Shown here: piece by piece, positions 45,560 through 57,016 of the stretch
How the letters are laid out: every line of letters starts with the position of its first letter
Position numbering within the stretch: the stretch's first letter is position 1
DNA from: Centaurea solstitialis
Taxonomy: Eukaryota > Streptophyta > Magnoliopsida > Asterales > Asteraceae
Assembly: GCA_030169165.1 (NCBI GenBank)
Contig: CM058040.1
Span: 3,484,501 to 3,548,500, forward strand
Length of the DNA stretch: 64,000 bases
Reading direction: 5' to 3'
Translations under genes and position numbers: made by a program
Notes under the pieces: generated by a model
What the model saw: only the letters and a program-made list of their open reading frames with translations
The model's database searches: none
What the model was told of the DNA's origin: nothing

Positions 45560-46610
45560 CTAATTCAACGGTATTGGGATAATACATAGAGGGTCAGCCT
45601 TTTGTAAGGTTATTCCAAACTTCTCTGTCATATCCAATTTTTCAGGGTTAATTCCACCATTAAGATTCCAATCAAAGTTATTAAGTAATGATCCCAATAT
45701 CACAGGGAGCATACGAACTGCAAGTGGCAAACCAGGACATAGTCTTCGTCCAGCGCCAAAAGGGATTAGCTCAAAATGTTGACCTCGTACATCGCGCCCC
45801 AAGGTTAAGAATCTTTCTGGCTTGAACTCCAATGAGTCTTCCCATAAGGTAGGGTCTCGTCCTATGGCCCATACATTGACAAGCACCTGTGTACCCTTGG
45901 GGATGGTGTAATCATTAAGTGTGACTTTGGTCTCGTTTTTTCTAGGGATCAAGAAGGCAGCTGGTGGGTGAATCTTTAGGGTTTCTTTCACTATGCATGA
46001 TAAGTAGGGTAGCCTGATGATGTCCGCCTCTTCGACAATTTTGCCTTTACCAATGTTTTCTACGAGCTCCTTTTTGGCTTTGGCCATGATGTGTGGGTTG
46101 CGTAGTACTTCTGTCATTGCCCATTCTAACGTGTTTGAAGTTGTGTCAGTACCCGCAACAAACAAATCCTGTATCATTATACTTAATAAAATGTTCTAGA
46201 TATAAGAAAAAAAATGTCAAATAGTTAATTAACATCTCTATTCTTTTTCTTTTCCTTTTTATTTCTAAGTGTGTGATGTGATTCCTAAGTCTTTATTAAT
46301 GGATCATCTATTAGTAAAATCCGTTTGATGAAAGCTCCTTTTAATACCGATGGTAATATTCGGTTTTAAATGTATAATGTATATGGATGTGTGTAATAGT
46401 CTATAGTAGTCATTTATATGAAAGGTGTATATGTGTCAGTATTATGATCATGTATATATATATATATATAGACCCCCAACATTCATCCTACCGGTACATT
46501 CACATAATCTACCTATTTCTTTAAATGGGGGGGGGGGGGGTCCATTTATAATTTCCCATAGAAAATGGGTAAGTTATGTGAGTGTATAGGTGAGACCCAC
46601 TATTAGGGGA

Positions 46611-46652
<42 letters not shown>

Positions 46653-47683
46653 TGATTGCATGAAATGTCTAAGGAAGTCCATATAACATCCTATTTTTAT
46701 GGTAACAAATCACTAGGCTTAAACGTTATTAGGACTTAACACTATTTTTGCATGCTTCATTATGTGTTTAACGCAGTTAAAATTTGACTTACCAAAAACA
46801 TGCCTTTGATGTGTGCCCCATTGATTGCATTAGGGTTTTCCTCACTAATTTTCAAACAAACATCCAATACATCATCTTCTTCTTGCTTTAGTCTTTCCAT
46901 ACCCAATCTCTCTTCCATCAACTCTTCAAAAACCTCAAAAACCCTACCAAAATAACGGCCCATTCTTCTCCTTATCCCTTGTGGATCGAACTTCTTCAAC
47001 AATGGGAAAAAGTCGACCAAGTTCGGCTTCCCGGCCTCCACCATCATGTCTCCAACCAACTCCCTGAACTCTTTACCCGAATCCTCATATGGGTCAGTTA
47101 AATCCTTGGAGAAAATGGTGTTGGATAAAATATTCAATGTGGTTCTGAAAGCAGCTCGACCAATGTTCACTGAATCATTGGACTCGGTGGCTCTCTGACA
47201 GTACGCCATTAGCTCATGCACCTTTTGGCTTCGCAAATACTGGTTATCATCTAAGGATTCAGTAGAGAAGATGTTGGAGTTGAGTATCCTACGGAGGGTC
47301 CTCCACTGGGCACCAACTGGGAGCCACACGACGGAGTTTTGAGCATGGTTGTAGGCGTTTAGGGCGTCAGGGATGTGACGGGTGGAGAAAACAAGGTCTT
47401 ATTTTTGGAGGACTTGTTTGGCCGCGTCGGCAGAGGAAATGACTAGTGTGGTGATGCGACAAAGTTTTAGAAACATGATTGGGCCATGGGTTTTCGCTAG
47501 GTTAGCTAGGGATTGGTGTGGTTGGTCGCCGAGCAAGTGGAGGCTTCCGATGAATGGTAGTGGGGTCGGACCGGGAGGTAGGTTCTTGGGTTTTCCGACT
47601 CGAAACACCAAGAAAGTGACTTGGATAAGTGCACAAGATATGCACAAAGCAATAACAATGACTACAATTTCTACAAACTCCAT
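45560..47683 (-). pseudogene. CYP76-like cytochrome P450 with a premature stop
   Basis: Exon 1 is 46793-47683 (297 codons) and exon 2 is 45560-46168 (202 codons plus stop), a 499-codon gene of normal P450 length. The intron (46169-46792) begins GTAAGT and ends AG. Features in order: N-terminal membrane anchor, Pro-rich hinge PPGPTPLPFIG, I-helix AGTDTT (about 302-307), the K-helix, PERF (about 414-417), and heme-binding FGAGRRLCPG with Cys441. These fit CYP76 enzymes, ER monooxygenases of terpenoid and phenolic metabolism. Two defects: codon 95 is TAA where a Gln is expected, and the K-helix ExxR reads ETLK, with Lys (AAG) for the invariant Arg. No frameshift is seen. It is a young pseudogene or, less likely, a base error in the assembly plus a true substitution. 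An ATG at 47707 is an alternative start. Confidence 0.85.
46527..46651. repeat. Homopolymer tracts in the P450 intron
   Basis: A G run of about 13 bases near 46528 and a T run of 39 bases at 46613-46651, both in the intron on either side of a short inverted stretch (cctaccggtacattcacata / tatgtgagtgtataggtgag, partly pairing). A (TA)n lies at about 46454-46471. Confidence 0.8.
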
Positions 47684-48736
47684 TGATGTTGTGCTGGCTA
47701 AGAACAATGACTACAATTTTTACAAATGCTAACACATACACACATATAAATATACACACACATATATAATGATTTTACCAAGGACATTCGACAAAAATAT
47801 CATATCATCTTTATAGAAATACTAGTGTTTTTTTTGGTTGGGTATTTACAATGAAGAAACATACGGCGTATCTGGTCCCAAACTGTCTGTTCCAGAACCA
47901 GAACTGATGTGATTGGTTTCGCTTCTCATATTTTTGGAACTGCTAACCACTAGGTACCTCTTGGAAGCGGGTATCTGGTCCCGTTGGATACTCAAAACCG
48001 GAACCGACGAGTACCAACTATTTTTTCAATAAAATGTTTCATTTATTTATAAAAGCTTGCAAGCGTCAATAAATCATGGGAAGTGTCTCCGAATTACTTT
48101 TTGTAGCATTCATTTGTTTTGAATGCACCATTTGTAATATTTGTTAACTTTTAGCGTTTATCGAATTAGTTTTTACGTCTGTAGTATTTATTTTATTTAT
48201 GTTACGACTTTGTAATGGGTTAATTTTTACTTTTTTATAGTATGAATGGTAAATTCTTTAAAGAAAACTTAGACAACGGATACCAGTATCGAAACCTGAA
48301 CGGGCGGTTCAAACCAGTTCTCAAATATAAAAAATTGATGTAACCGATTATGCTTCCTTTAATTATTCCAAGAACTTACGCCCAATAACAAATTTTATTT
48401 AACACTTAATGACTATTTTAAAGGTTTGAAAAGAAATATTTTTAAATATCTAAAAAAATTATTTTTTTTTATTAAATATGTTTGTTTTATTGATTTACTA
48501 GGATATTTAGGCTAATTTTTTCGACATATACAAACTGACACACGTTATTAAAAGAAATTGTTTTATTCTATTAGAAATCTATGTCTTGTCACCGTCTTAT
48601 CTATATTCCAGATTTTATCAAAATGACTTTTGTTTTTTATTCTATATTGTTATGATTTTTGTTTTATTTGCTATATTTTTATGATATTTTATTTTTATTA
48701 ATCGAGTTTTTGCCATTTTTTCGGGTAATTGATTTG
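47684..48736. other. P450 upstream and intergenic DNA
   Basis: AT-rich. A (CA/TA)-rich stretch at 47730-47770 lies where the P450 promoter would be. Paired ggtatc/ccggaacc motifs around 47880-48310 hint at an old inverted-repeat element. No gene. Confidence 0.45.
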
Positions 48737-48999
48737 TATACCCATAACGCACATCCACTTTGCACAATATACCCATATCATAACGGCGATATAACGGCAA
48801 CATAACGGCGACATAACGGCGATATAACGCACCAAAACGCCGTTATAACGCACCAAAACGCCGTTATAACGGCGTTTTGGTGCGTTATATCGCCGTTATA
48901 ACGGCGTTTTGGTGCGTTATAACGGCGTTTTGGTATAACGGCCCTTATAACGCACATTTGGGGGTATGGGTTGCAAAGTGGGGGTGGGGCTATGGGTAT
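48737..48999. mobile_element. Inverted-repeat element made of ATAACGG repeats
   Basis: The ends are loosely complementary (gtatacccataacgcacatc and the complement of the right end with tgggtataacgg). Positions 48778-48962 hold about ten copies of ataacggc(g), in both orientations, with the 20-bp phrase cgccgttataacgcaccaaa and its complement alternating. The whole can fold into several mutually exclusive hairpins. Non-coding. Confidence 0.8.
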
Positions 49000-49193
49000 A
49001 ACGGTAAAGCTCCCCATTTTTTCAAGTAGGCCACAAAAACCTTAAAAAAAAATGTCAAAATGGAACATTATTCATAGCGAATCATAACCATTTTAATTAT
49101 GCCTTACCATTGAAATTTTCCATCAAGTTATTTAATTATGGCAACATAGATTTTTCTTTGTTATTGTAATTAACATATAGGAGTAACATACAA

Positions 49194-49694
49194 TTATGCA
49201 TATTGAAGAGCAACGTCAAGGAGGAAAATACTAAGTTGTTTCGGGTCAGACCACATTGGCATATGGTCTACAGCTTTCAACTCTTTCACCTCTAATGCTG
49301 AATTATTGTTGATCATCCATAGCTGAAAATCTTTTAAGATGCTAAGATCTTCATCGCAGACTACAAAAACTCGTTGCACAGAACCAAACCCTTCTTTTGT
49401 AAAATATGGCGCACTATGTAGATCTTTTAGAAATGAGGAGCTTGGCCTCACCAATATTTTCCATAGTTCACGATCCTGTGTTACAATAGAATCATATTAA
49501 TAATGTTTCGTAAGTTTTTATAGGATATATGTAACAAAGGGTTGTGTAATTATAACCTCATTCTGGGAAAGTTGAGCGAGCTTGTACGTTATATATTTGG
49601 GACCAAACAATGCCGCTGTTTCAGAATCCTTTTCTTCATCATATAGGAAGAACTGTGTGTCCAACCAAGCTTCTGTCGATGTCCTTTTAAGAAA
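49194..49694 (-). pseudogene. MES-C: methylesterase exons 2 and 3 without a usable exon 1
   Basis: Exon 2 is 49557-49694 (46 codons) and exon 3 is 49194-49475 (93 codons plus stop), with good GT-AG borders and no stop codon. The Asp (VVCDED) and His (VDHMPMW) of the triad are present. Several positions conserved in the other copies have changed: Tyr-Asn at the exon 2 start is Phe-Leu, and CDP is SDP after the His motif. No readable exon 1 follows upstream; the nearest candidate is the decayed piece at 53434-53496, which has lost the catalytic Ser. Without exon 1 the oxyanion and nucleophile parts are missing, so I treat it as a recently disabled gene, though an exon 1 beyond intervening repeats cannot be excluded. 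Confidence 0.75.
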
Positions 49695-49699
49695 CTTCA

Positions 49700-50921
49700 A
49701 AATAAAAATAAAATATTTAGATGTAAAATTTTTAAGTAATTAGGAGATGAAAATTATAATTTTAATTAAGATAAACTGTGTCCACATAAAACTTAAGTAG
49801 TTGAGTTTATAAAAAAGTTATGTAAATATTTATGTACGTTAAAATCATACTCAAAGAATCATACAACTATAGTCATAAATACAAAATCAGGTTTAAAATT
49901 TTAATTACAAAAAGACAAACGGGTCAAACTCAGGTTGGCAGGTCAATCGGAACCCGACCCAGATTTTTTTTCGTGTCGACCTTATTTCGACCCGTTTCGG
50001 ATTCGTGTCGGGTTGGTGTTACTTTTTTTGTGTCGGGTTCGAGTCGTGTTTCAGATTGGGTCAGGAATTACCAACCTTACCTAAAAGTGGGATGATTTGG
50101 AAGGATAACTTTCTGATTCCCTTTCTTTTCATTTCCTCCCCTCTTTTTTCCTTCCCTTAATTTTCAAACTCGAAAAACTTTTAGTTAAAGACACTTTTGA
50201 ATTTTAAAAAACACTCTCAAACACCCTCATAAGGCTTGTGTGAGAGGGTGGAAATTTATTTATTTTTTAATTCTTATATACTTTTAAGTTCCAAAATGTA
50301 TGATATTAATATATCATAAAAAAATTAAATAAAATGATAAAATGATTCAACTACCTCTCGTTTAATTGGAGTAGCCACATCCTGGGAGGGGAAAAAATCC
50401 TTATAAAGTGGACATGGGAGACAAATTTCTCAAAGACAAAGTTGAAAAATGAAGATGGTTAAAACTTAAAAGTGACAAACATCAGACACAAAAAGGTAAA
50501 TTTTACTCGAGATTTAAATAGAGAATTACATTTTTTATTCTTATGGTTTATATTTTATCACATTCCAAATCTCTATAAAGAAATATTTGCCCATTGCATT
50601 ATCATGTCACTGACATAAACATAAAATTTATAGATATTTTATTTATAAATAAAATAACCTTGTTACATGCCCAAATGGATCCTATTAACCTTTTGTAACG
50701 CTTATAAATAGAACACTTTTTGGTTTGATCCTATAAACTTTTGTCCTATAAAACACCTTATAAGGAAGCTTATTTATTTTAGCAATTTTGTTGTAATGGG
50801 TTATAAGTTCGTTTATATCATTAAATATATGTTGATACATAAAACTTTAACAAAATTTTCATTATTTTTTGTTGAGGTTGAGGACCATCCTTAACATAAA
50901 TCCTGGCTCCGCCCCTATATG
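49700..50921. other. Intergenic DNA upstream of MES-C exon 2
   Basis: 49915-50085 has cgggtc/gacccg motifs typical of hAT-like ends. 50870-50917 ends with the complement of aggggcggagccagga, a hAT-type terminus whose partner I did not find; it directly precedes the start of the segmental duplication. No gene. Confidence 0.45.
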
Positions 50922-51119
50922 TGACTTGAGTTCTGATAATTATGATTTTTATGTCAAATATAAAACTTTTACGGCTTCTCTTTAGTTAACGACACATTTA
51001 GTAAGTAAAATAATCTTCAAATACCATAAATTTTCTTCATGGTACATTGGAACACATGTCAATCCTGAAGACTCGATGATCAAATATAACTTTCTTCTTG
51101 GTAAATAAATGGTATCAGT

Positions 51120-51283
51120 CAACAATATTGTAGCAGATTGGTTAATACTCGAGGGGTTCATAGCGCCTTAACCGAGTTCGAGCCGGGCGCATGCCTAGGG
51201 ACATTTAAGTTGGATCATGTTTAGCCCCCAAAATTGTCGGAAATTAGTCGGGCTTTGGCCCGGACACCTTTCCAAAAAAATGG
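51120..51283 (+). mobile_element. SINE S4, duplicate copy
   Basis: Same as 28174-28331. Here the B box is better preserved (gttcgagccg at about 51176). Confidence 0.75.
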
Positions 51284-52720
51284 TTTCATCGACCCTTTTG
51301 TTTTTTCACATAACATTGAAATACAATTATAATTTGTTTAGTAGAAATTTGAAACTCATCAAGTTCTCACAACATGACATTTTGTCTCGCTTATGCTATG
51401 GTCTTCATTTTGTCTCGGCGACCATGGATCAACCTGAAAGCTGATCCATGGTCAGGGTATTGCCACATGCTAATTCTATGAATCAAACCTGGGTAGACAG
51501 ACATGCCATCTACCGTCTCTCTCAATGATATTACCAACTAATAGACTACTAATGCTTCGATACGGAAGAGTTGGTTGCGGTTAAGTATATCAAGAGGGAA
51601 GAAAAGCTAATTATCTCATTTGTCCAATTTCTTGATTGTTTTTGTTTTATTTATGTTTAATTTTGATGGTATTAACAATCTTGTTTCATGTGTGTTGGTT
51701 TAAGCAATTCTATATTATTTTTGGCTTGAAATTTAGGGGGTGCTCAAAAATCCGAACAATCCTACCAATCCAATCGATCTAACTCAATCCGATGAACCCA
51801 TTATCTTTTATTTATTGGATTTAATATTATTATGTTTATACTAATATATACCTTAGATAATTACACCATCATGTATCCCTCTTTATATATAATCTCTTAT
51901 TCATTTATAAATAACTCATTCATATATATGTTCAATAAACTTATATATATTGAGAAATTGAGAAATTAGTTCAATGTAATAAGTTGTATCAAATGATTTC
52001 CGAAAAAAAAAAAAGACTACTGGAATTATTTGATCTACCAAAATATTACCTCGACTAACCTGGTCAATCTATAAGGCTAGCTTGGGTTTAAACCGTCATC
52101 CATTAAGTTAGATTGTTTAAATACCTTCAACCCAATCAACACAACCCGTAAACATCCTAAATTGAACTTGTTAGATTTTGGTTTAAGTTGTTTCTCTCTC
52201 TCTCCTCTTTCCTTTATGGGTGATTTGTTAATTAAAAAACCTAGTTAAATAAACTCCTAAACTTTTTTACACCAGAAAGAAGGAATGAACAAGTATTCGT
52301 CGAAGATGATTTTGTTAATTAGAAAAACCCAGTTAAATCCCTCAAAATTTATCAATATGGGTGTCAATTTAGAAAGAATAAGTTTTTTAGTTTATGTATA
52401 ATTTATTGAATGAAAGTTTTTATTTTATAAATACAAATATAATATATTCTAATTCTAACTTTAAAGATGGACAAACTAGTCTTTTAACTATATAATTATC
52501 TCTTAAAGGTTCAATTGCATTAACGATTTAGATATACATTTAAATTGAGAGCATGAGTGGCAAGGAGATGATCTAGCTCTACCAGTGACCGCCAATACAC
52601 TGGAAGAACATCAATGGGATCAACGAATGGAGCAATATAAACAAGGGGCATGGTGGTAAATTGATTTGGTTTTGGAGTATTAGCCGGTCACTGAAGTAGT
52701 GACGGGAGAAAGAGAACACA
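51284..52720. other. Intergenic DNA of the segmental duplication, copy 2
   Basis: Aligned with 28332-29773; the open frames on both strands are not conserved between the copies. No gene seen. Confidence 0.5.
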
Positions 52721-53083
52721 GACCATCCACAGCGGGAAGTGGCAAGGGATCGGCATGGGTTTGTTGCCGATCGGCAAGCCCGACAACACCGCCTTGGTTG
52801 ATTGGCAAGCACCTCCTAGTGACCATTGAATAAGTTTCTTCGGCTTAAGTTGGGTTAAAAGCACGGAATGTACCCCCATGCCGACTTGTTAGATTACCCA
52901 CCCCACCCTCTATCTCTATCTCTCTCTTGTTTCTCTCTCTTCTTTTTTTTTCTTTTTTCATTAATTATTTAGATTGGTATGTGTGGTTGAATTGGTAAGG
53001 ATTGGTAAAGTTTTGGTAAGATAGTGGAAAACTGATGTGGCGACTGGTACTATTGGCAAAACCCGTCATCACTGTGGATGGTC
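52721..53083. mobile_element. Tourist-like MITE, uninterrupted copy
   Basis: 363 bp with perfect 12-bp termini gaccatccacag. Its interior at about 53000 is the empty site of the Harbinger element found in duplicate 1. Related MITE at 22898-23225. Confidence 0.82.
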
Positions 53084-53433
53084 TAAGTTTATTTTTATTT
53101 ATATTTTTCTAATATGACAATATTACTCATTAAAATAGACGCAGTTACTGGAAGGGACCAAAATCGAGAAAAAAGCAAACTACAAAAGCAACTTTGAAAT
53201 AAAAAGACTATACAAATCAAAACCAAGAAAAATAACAAACAACGTGAACCAAAATCGAGCAAGAGCCGACTCTAAAAACAAATGTTGAAATAAAAAGTCT
53301 ATGATTACCGAAAACAGGAAAAAAATGAAAAAATCATAGGGACCAAATCCGTCATTTACTCAAATTAAGATGTGGTGTACATTTTGGCATTGAGAACAAC
53401 AAAGATGAATTGAATTCTTTTTCTAGAGACTTG

Positions 53434-53496
53434 TACGTGTTGATAGCCATGTTCATGCCATTGTGGCGATGTCCCACTAACATGATCTTATTGTCC
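53434..53496 (-). pseudogene. MES exon 1 relic (duplicate 2)
   Basis: The minus strand reads DNKIMLVGH RHNG MNMAI in frame: the GHSLGG elbow has become GHRHNG, so the catalytic Ser is gone. Only about 20 codons remain recognisable. It could be the remains of exon 1 of MES-C, 3.7 kb upstream of its exon 2. Confidence 0.72.
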
Positions 53497-53706
53497 TAAA
53501 AGATAGTGACATAAGTTTTAGCGTTACTATACAATAGGACTGGATTATTTACAACCCATTATAAGATTATAACACATACAACAACTCTCATCTAAATCAT
53601 TCATTTAATCCGTTCAATATGATTAATTACTGGATTGCATCAATACTCACCAGTTTCACACAATAGTTTTACCTGTAATGCGTAGTATTTTTATTGAATG
53701 CATATT

Positions 53707-55924
53707 GTTTCATTAATGTAGCACCTTCATCCAATACATTTTCATGAACCGTTGTGTGCATCGATGTTTGATGCGGAAATTCGATGAAATAATGTAAATG
53801 CATTTAGAGAATCGTAGGAATCCAAATGAATAGGCTAAATGAATGGTTTAGTTGGAGGTTGCACGAGTTATAATCTTTACTGGGTTACAAAATAACCTTG
53901 TGACTTATAGTCATATATGTATATGTTACCAACAAGTTTGTATGAGAACTTATATATTTTGAAAATAGCAACGATACATATATCCTTTTATTGATTTATT
54001 AAAATAAAAAGGTTAAAAATAAGAAAAAAATATAAAATTATAATAACTGAAAAGGAGATATATAAGCACCCAAGTTTTTGTTTAAGCATGTAAGTTTCAA
54101 AAAGAATCTATGACTGAATAACAACCTTTGTCTCGTAATGAAGATTCCTGTAAAATCTTTAAAAAGAAACTCAACATAAACATCTATTATGGGTGTTTTT
54201 AGTAATATAATTGTTTCGATGTTTTAAAATTTATACCGCAAGCGTACGGGTGTGTAGCATACGGGTCGATCACAGGGAGGCAATGGAATAAGCATAGATT
54301 TATCCATGGCGTTAGCTAGTTGCGCGAAATCATTTTCTCAAGGATTGTAGTAACTAAGAAAACCAAATAACAAACCTAACTAATTAACTACACTAAACAT
54401 AACAAAGACTAGAATTAAGCAAAGCTATAAAAGACAACTAAAACTAAGAAACGAACAAGACTCGACCAAATACTAAAATGAAAATCAAACAAAAGATCTA
54501 ATTAATACTAATAACATAAACGAACCAAAAATGCTAATATCTACACTAATTAACCTAAGGTGGTGAAAATCGGTTTAGACCTTTCAAAGTGAGTATTGTC
54601 CAAATCAATTGTTACTTTTGTCCCTCTTCCAAGGCGACAAAGTTCTTTCTCAATTGAAAACCGATTATTTCCATATCGATTAACCCAACAAGAAGCATTA
54701 GTAAGACAATTTATACCCAATCACTTAAAATATCTATTTCCATGATATAGTGAGAATCATCAATTGGTTAACCCAAGTCAAAATCAAATTTCCATTTAGA
54801 TCTCAACAATAAATTCAACAATTATCGATTTGTAATCATTTAACGACCCCTAACTTCCGTTAGTCGGACAATCAAACAACTATTTTAACGAAAACTATTT
54901 TTCATAAAACCAACCAATTGATACAAATCAAATCTTCACCAAAAATCACCTTAACCTATGAACTAAATTAACATAAAGCAAATAAACATAAAACTACTAA
55001 AAATCAACCCAATATTAATTGGGGGAAACAAAACTCTAAGCTAAAACAATAACCAATTTGTAAATAAAGCAACTAGAACAAGATAAACATAAAAACCCTA
55101 AATCTAAAAAGTAAGAAACACAAAATTAATGGAAGAATCAAGATCTATAAACTAATTACTTGCATAAAATGAAAGCTAACTACTAAAACTCAAGAATCTA
55201 AAATTAAAAAACAAATTAAGAAATAAATAAAAGATAAAAGGATAAGAAGATACAATTACTCTTCAATGAATTTGATCCTTGCTCAAGTTGAACTCCAATC
55301 ATTCTCCATTGTTGCCCAAGAGAGTTGTAGCTCCAAAATCCCCAAAATAAAATCTAACCTAACCTAACCTAATCTAGAGAGGAAACCCAAAAAATAAAAC
55401 TAACAAAAATGGCTTCCTTCTAAAAAAGAGAGGAGAAAAAGGGTTATATACTTGGGCCAAAAAGGCCAAAAGGCCAAAAAGCCCAATAATAAGAAAAGAT
55501 AATTAAGGCCCAATTTCCTTTCTTCAATCTTCAAATCTTCATTCTTCATCTCATCCGCACATCGCTCGTCTCTTTCCTTCCGTTTCTTCTCGAATCCGTG
55601 CACACCTACACATTGGAAATAAAACTCGCCAAAAACACGGAAATACTTGCCAAAAACATATATAAACCGACAACAAAGTAATAAGCATCGAAAAGAGAAA
55701 AACTATACAAAAAGTAATAAAAATGCATGAGACACTCGGGAATGGAATTAGAAACGAAGTAAAATAAGATGTAAAAATATAATAAAAACGTGCAAAACAA
55801 TAATATAATCCCAATAGAAAACGATATTGTCATAATTTCATTTAATATAGGCCTTACAAGAGCACTTCTAATCATTTTAGAAAATAACGAGAAATGATGG
55901 AAAATATCTTTACACATATAGAAG
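53707..55924. other. Unclassified non-coding block specific to duplicate 2
   Basis: Begins to differ from duplicate 1 after attgaatg at 53700. From about 54230 it contains ccgcaagcgtacgggtgt and atcacagggaggcaatgg, phrases of a kind I associate with plant retroelement-derived repeats, then a long A-rich, gene-free stretch and, at 55320-55600, a pyrimidine/purine-skewed zone. No protein domain was recognised in any frame; the 120-aa and 87-aa minus-strand frames are Phe/Ile-rich and unconvincing. Confidence 0.45.
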
Positions 55925-55926
55925 GG

Positions 55927-56560
55927 AAACATCAAGAAGGCAAATACTAAGTTGTTTTTTTTTATCATGCGTAATCGACATATAACAAATCATGTTTAGC
56001 TTAGTTGGTTTTTCTAAGACGGTAATATCCTGAGAGGGGCTGTGGATATTCCAGTCTATCCGGGTTCGAATCTAAGAGAAGTCAATTTGAGAGCATGAGG
56101 ATTGAGTAGTACCTAGTCCTTGGGCTAGTCCAGTCATAGACTGGGCCGCCCCCTAGCCCAGTCAAAGACTATGGTTGGGCTCTCGGTCCAGCGTAAGCTG
56201 AGTCGAGACTGCGGGACAACGGCGGATTAGTAGACTGCATATGTGTGTTTGTGATAGTTGTTCGTTGGTTCAATGCCGCTATGCCTTAAAAAAAAACATA
56301 ATTGACATATGGTCGACACTTTCATCATGGGATCGTTGTCAATCATCATTATTTAAAGCCCAATGACCATATCTTTATTTGGTATGACAATAACTTGTTG
56401 TAGATAGTCAAACGTTTTTTCTAAATTGTGGTGCATTATGTAGATTTGTTAGAAACAACGAGTTGTGTCTAGACAATGTTTTTCCCTATTCATGCTAAGC
56501 TTTTCTTGGATGGATGTTGCATATGGCTATAAATAATAATTACCTCATTCGAGTAAAGTA
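55927..56560 (-). pseudogene. Decayed MES exon 3 (and exon 2 edge), split by a SINE
   Basis: 55927-55983 matches the 3' end of MES exon 3 (atcaagaaggcaaatactaa for the LL-DIA region, then the Cys-Asp-Pro region). 56299-56500 matches the rest of exon 3. Between them sits a SINE. 56544-56560 is the donor-side edge of exon 2 (ctcattcgagtaaag). Reading frames are lost. Confidence 0.78.
55984..56298 (+). mobile_element. tRNA-derived SINE (S8), full length, with target duplication
   Basis: A-box-like tttagcttagttgg (about 55994) and B box gggttcgaatc (56062), ending in an A run. It is flanked by taatcgacatat (55972-55983) and taattgacatat (56299-56310), a 12-bp duplication with one mismatch that lies inside the MES pseudo-exon. 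Confidence 0.85.
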
Positions 56561-57016
56561 GAATGAACTATAATTATGAACTATAATCATCTTCCAAATA
56601 CATATGTAGGGGAAGTTTAAATGAAAACTCATCTTTCTTTGCAAATGTAAGGACAATCAAGGGCGCGACATGTATTACATTCAGTCAAAATAATACAACA
56701 TTATTCAAAGATGAATATTTATGTATTATTAATGACGATAATATAACATTCAGATTGAAACAATATCCAAAGTTCAACGAAATAAAGTATGATGCATGAG
56801 TACCTTCCTTGTATATTACGAAACTATAAGAAGAAGAAAAAAAGAATGCCAAAGCATTTAAAACTTAGAGGTTATAGAATCAATATTGCTCCAAAGTCAA
56901 AACTAGCCCCAACATGTTCTCCATAAGAAAATCCACACAATTATGCCTTACCATTGATTATTATGTTACAAAGAGATTTCTATTTATTATCGAAACTAGC
57001 ATATAGTAACACATGA

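Noticed and set aside
50870..50917. hAT terminus at the edge of the segmental duplication
   Set aside because: Only one end (complement of aggggcggagccagga) was found; no partner end or 8-bp duplication could be identified, so it is not listed as an element.
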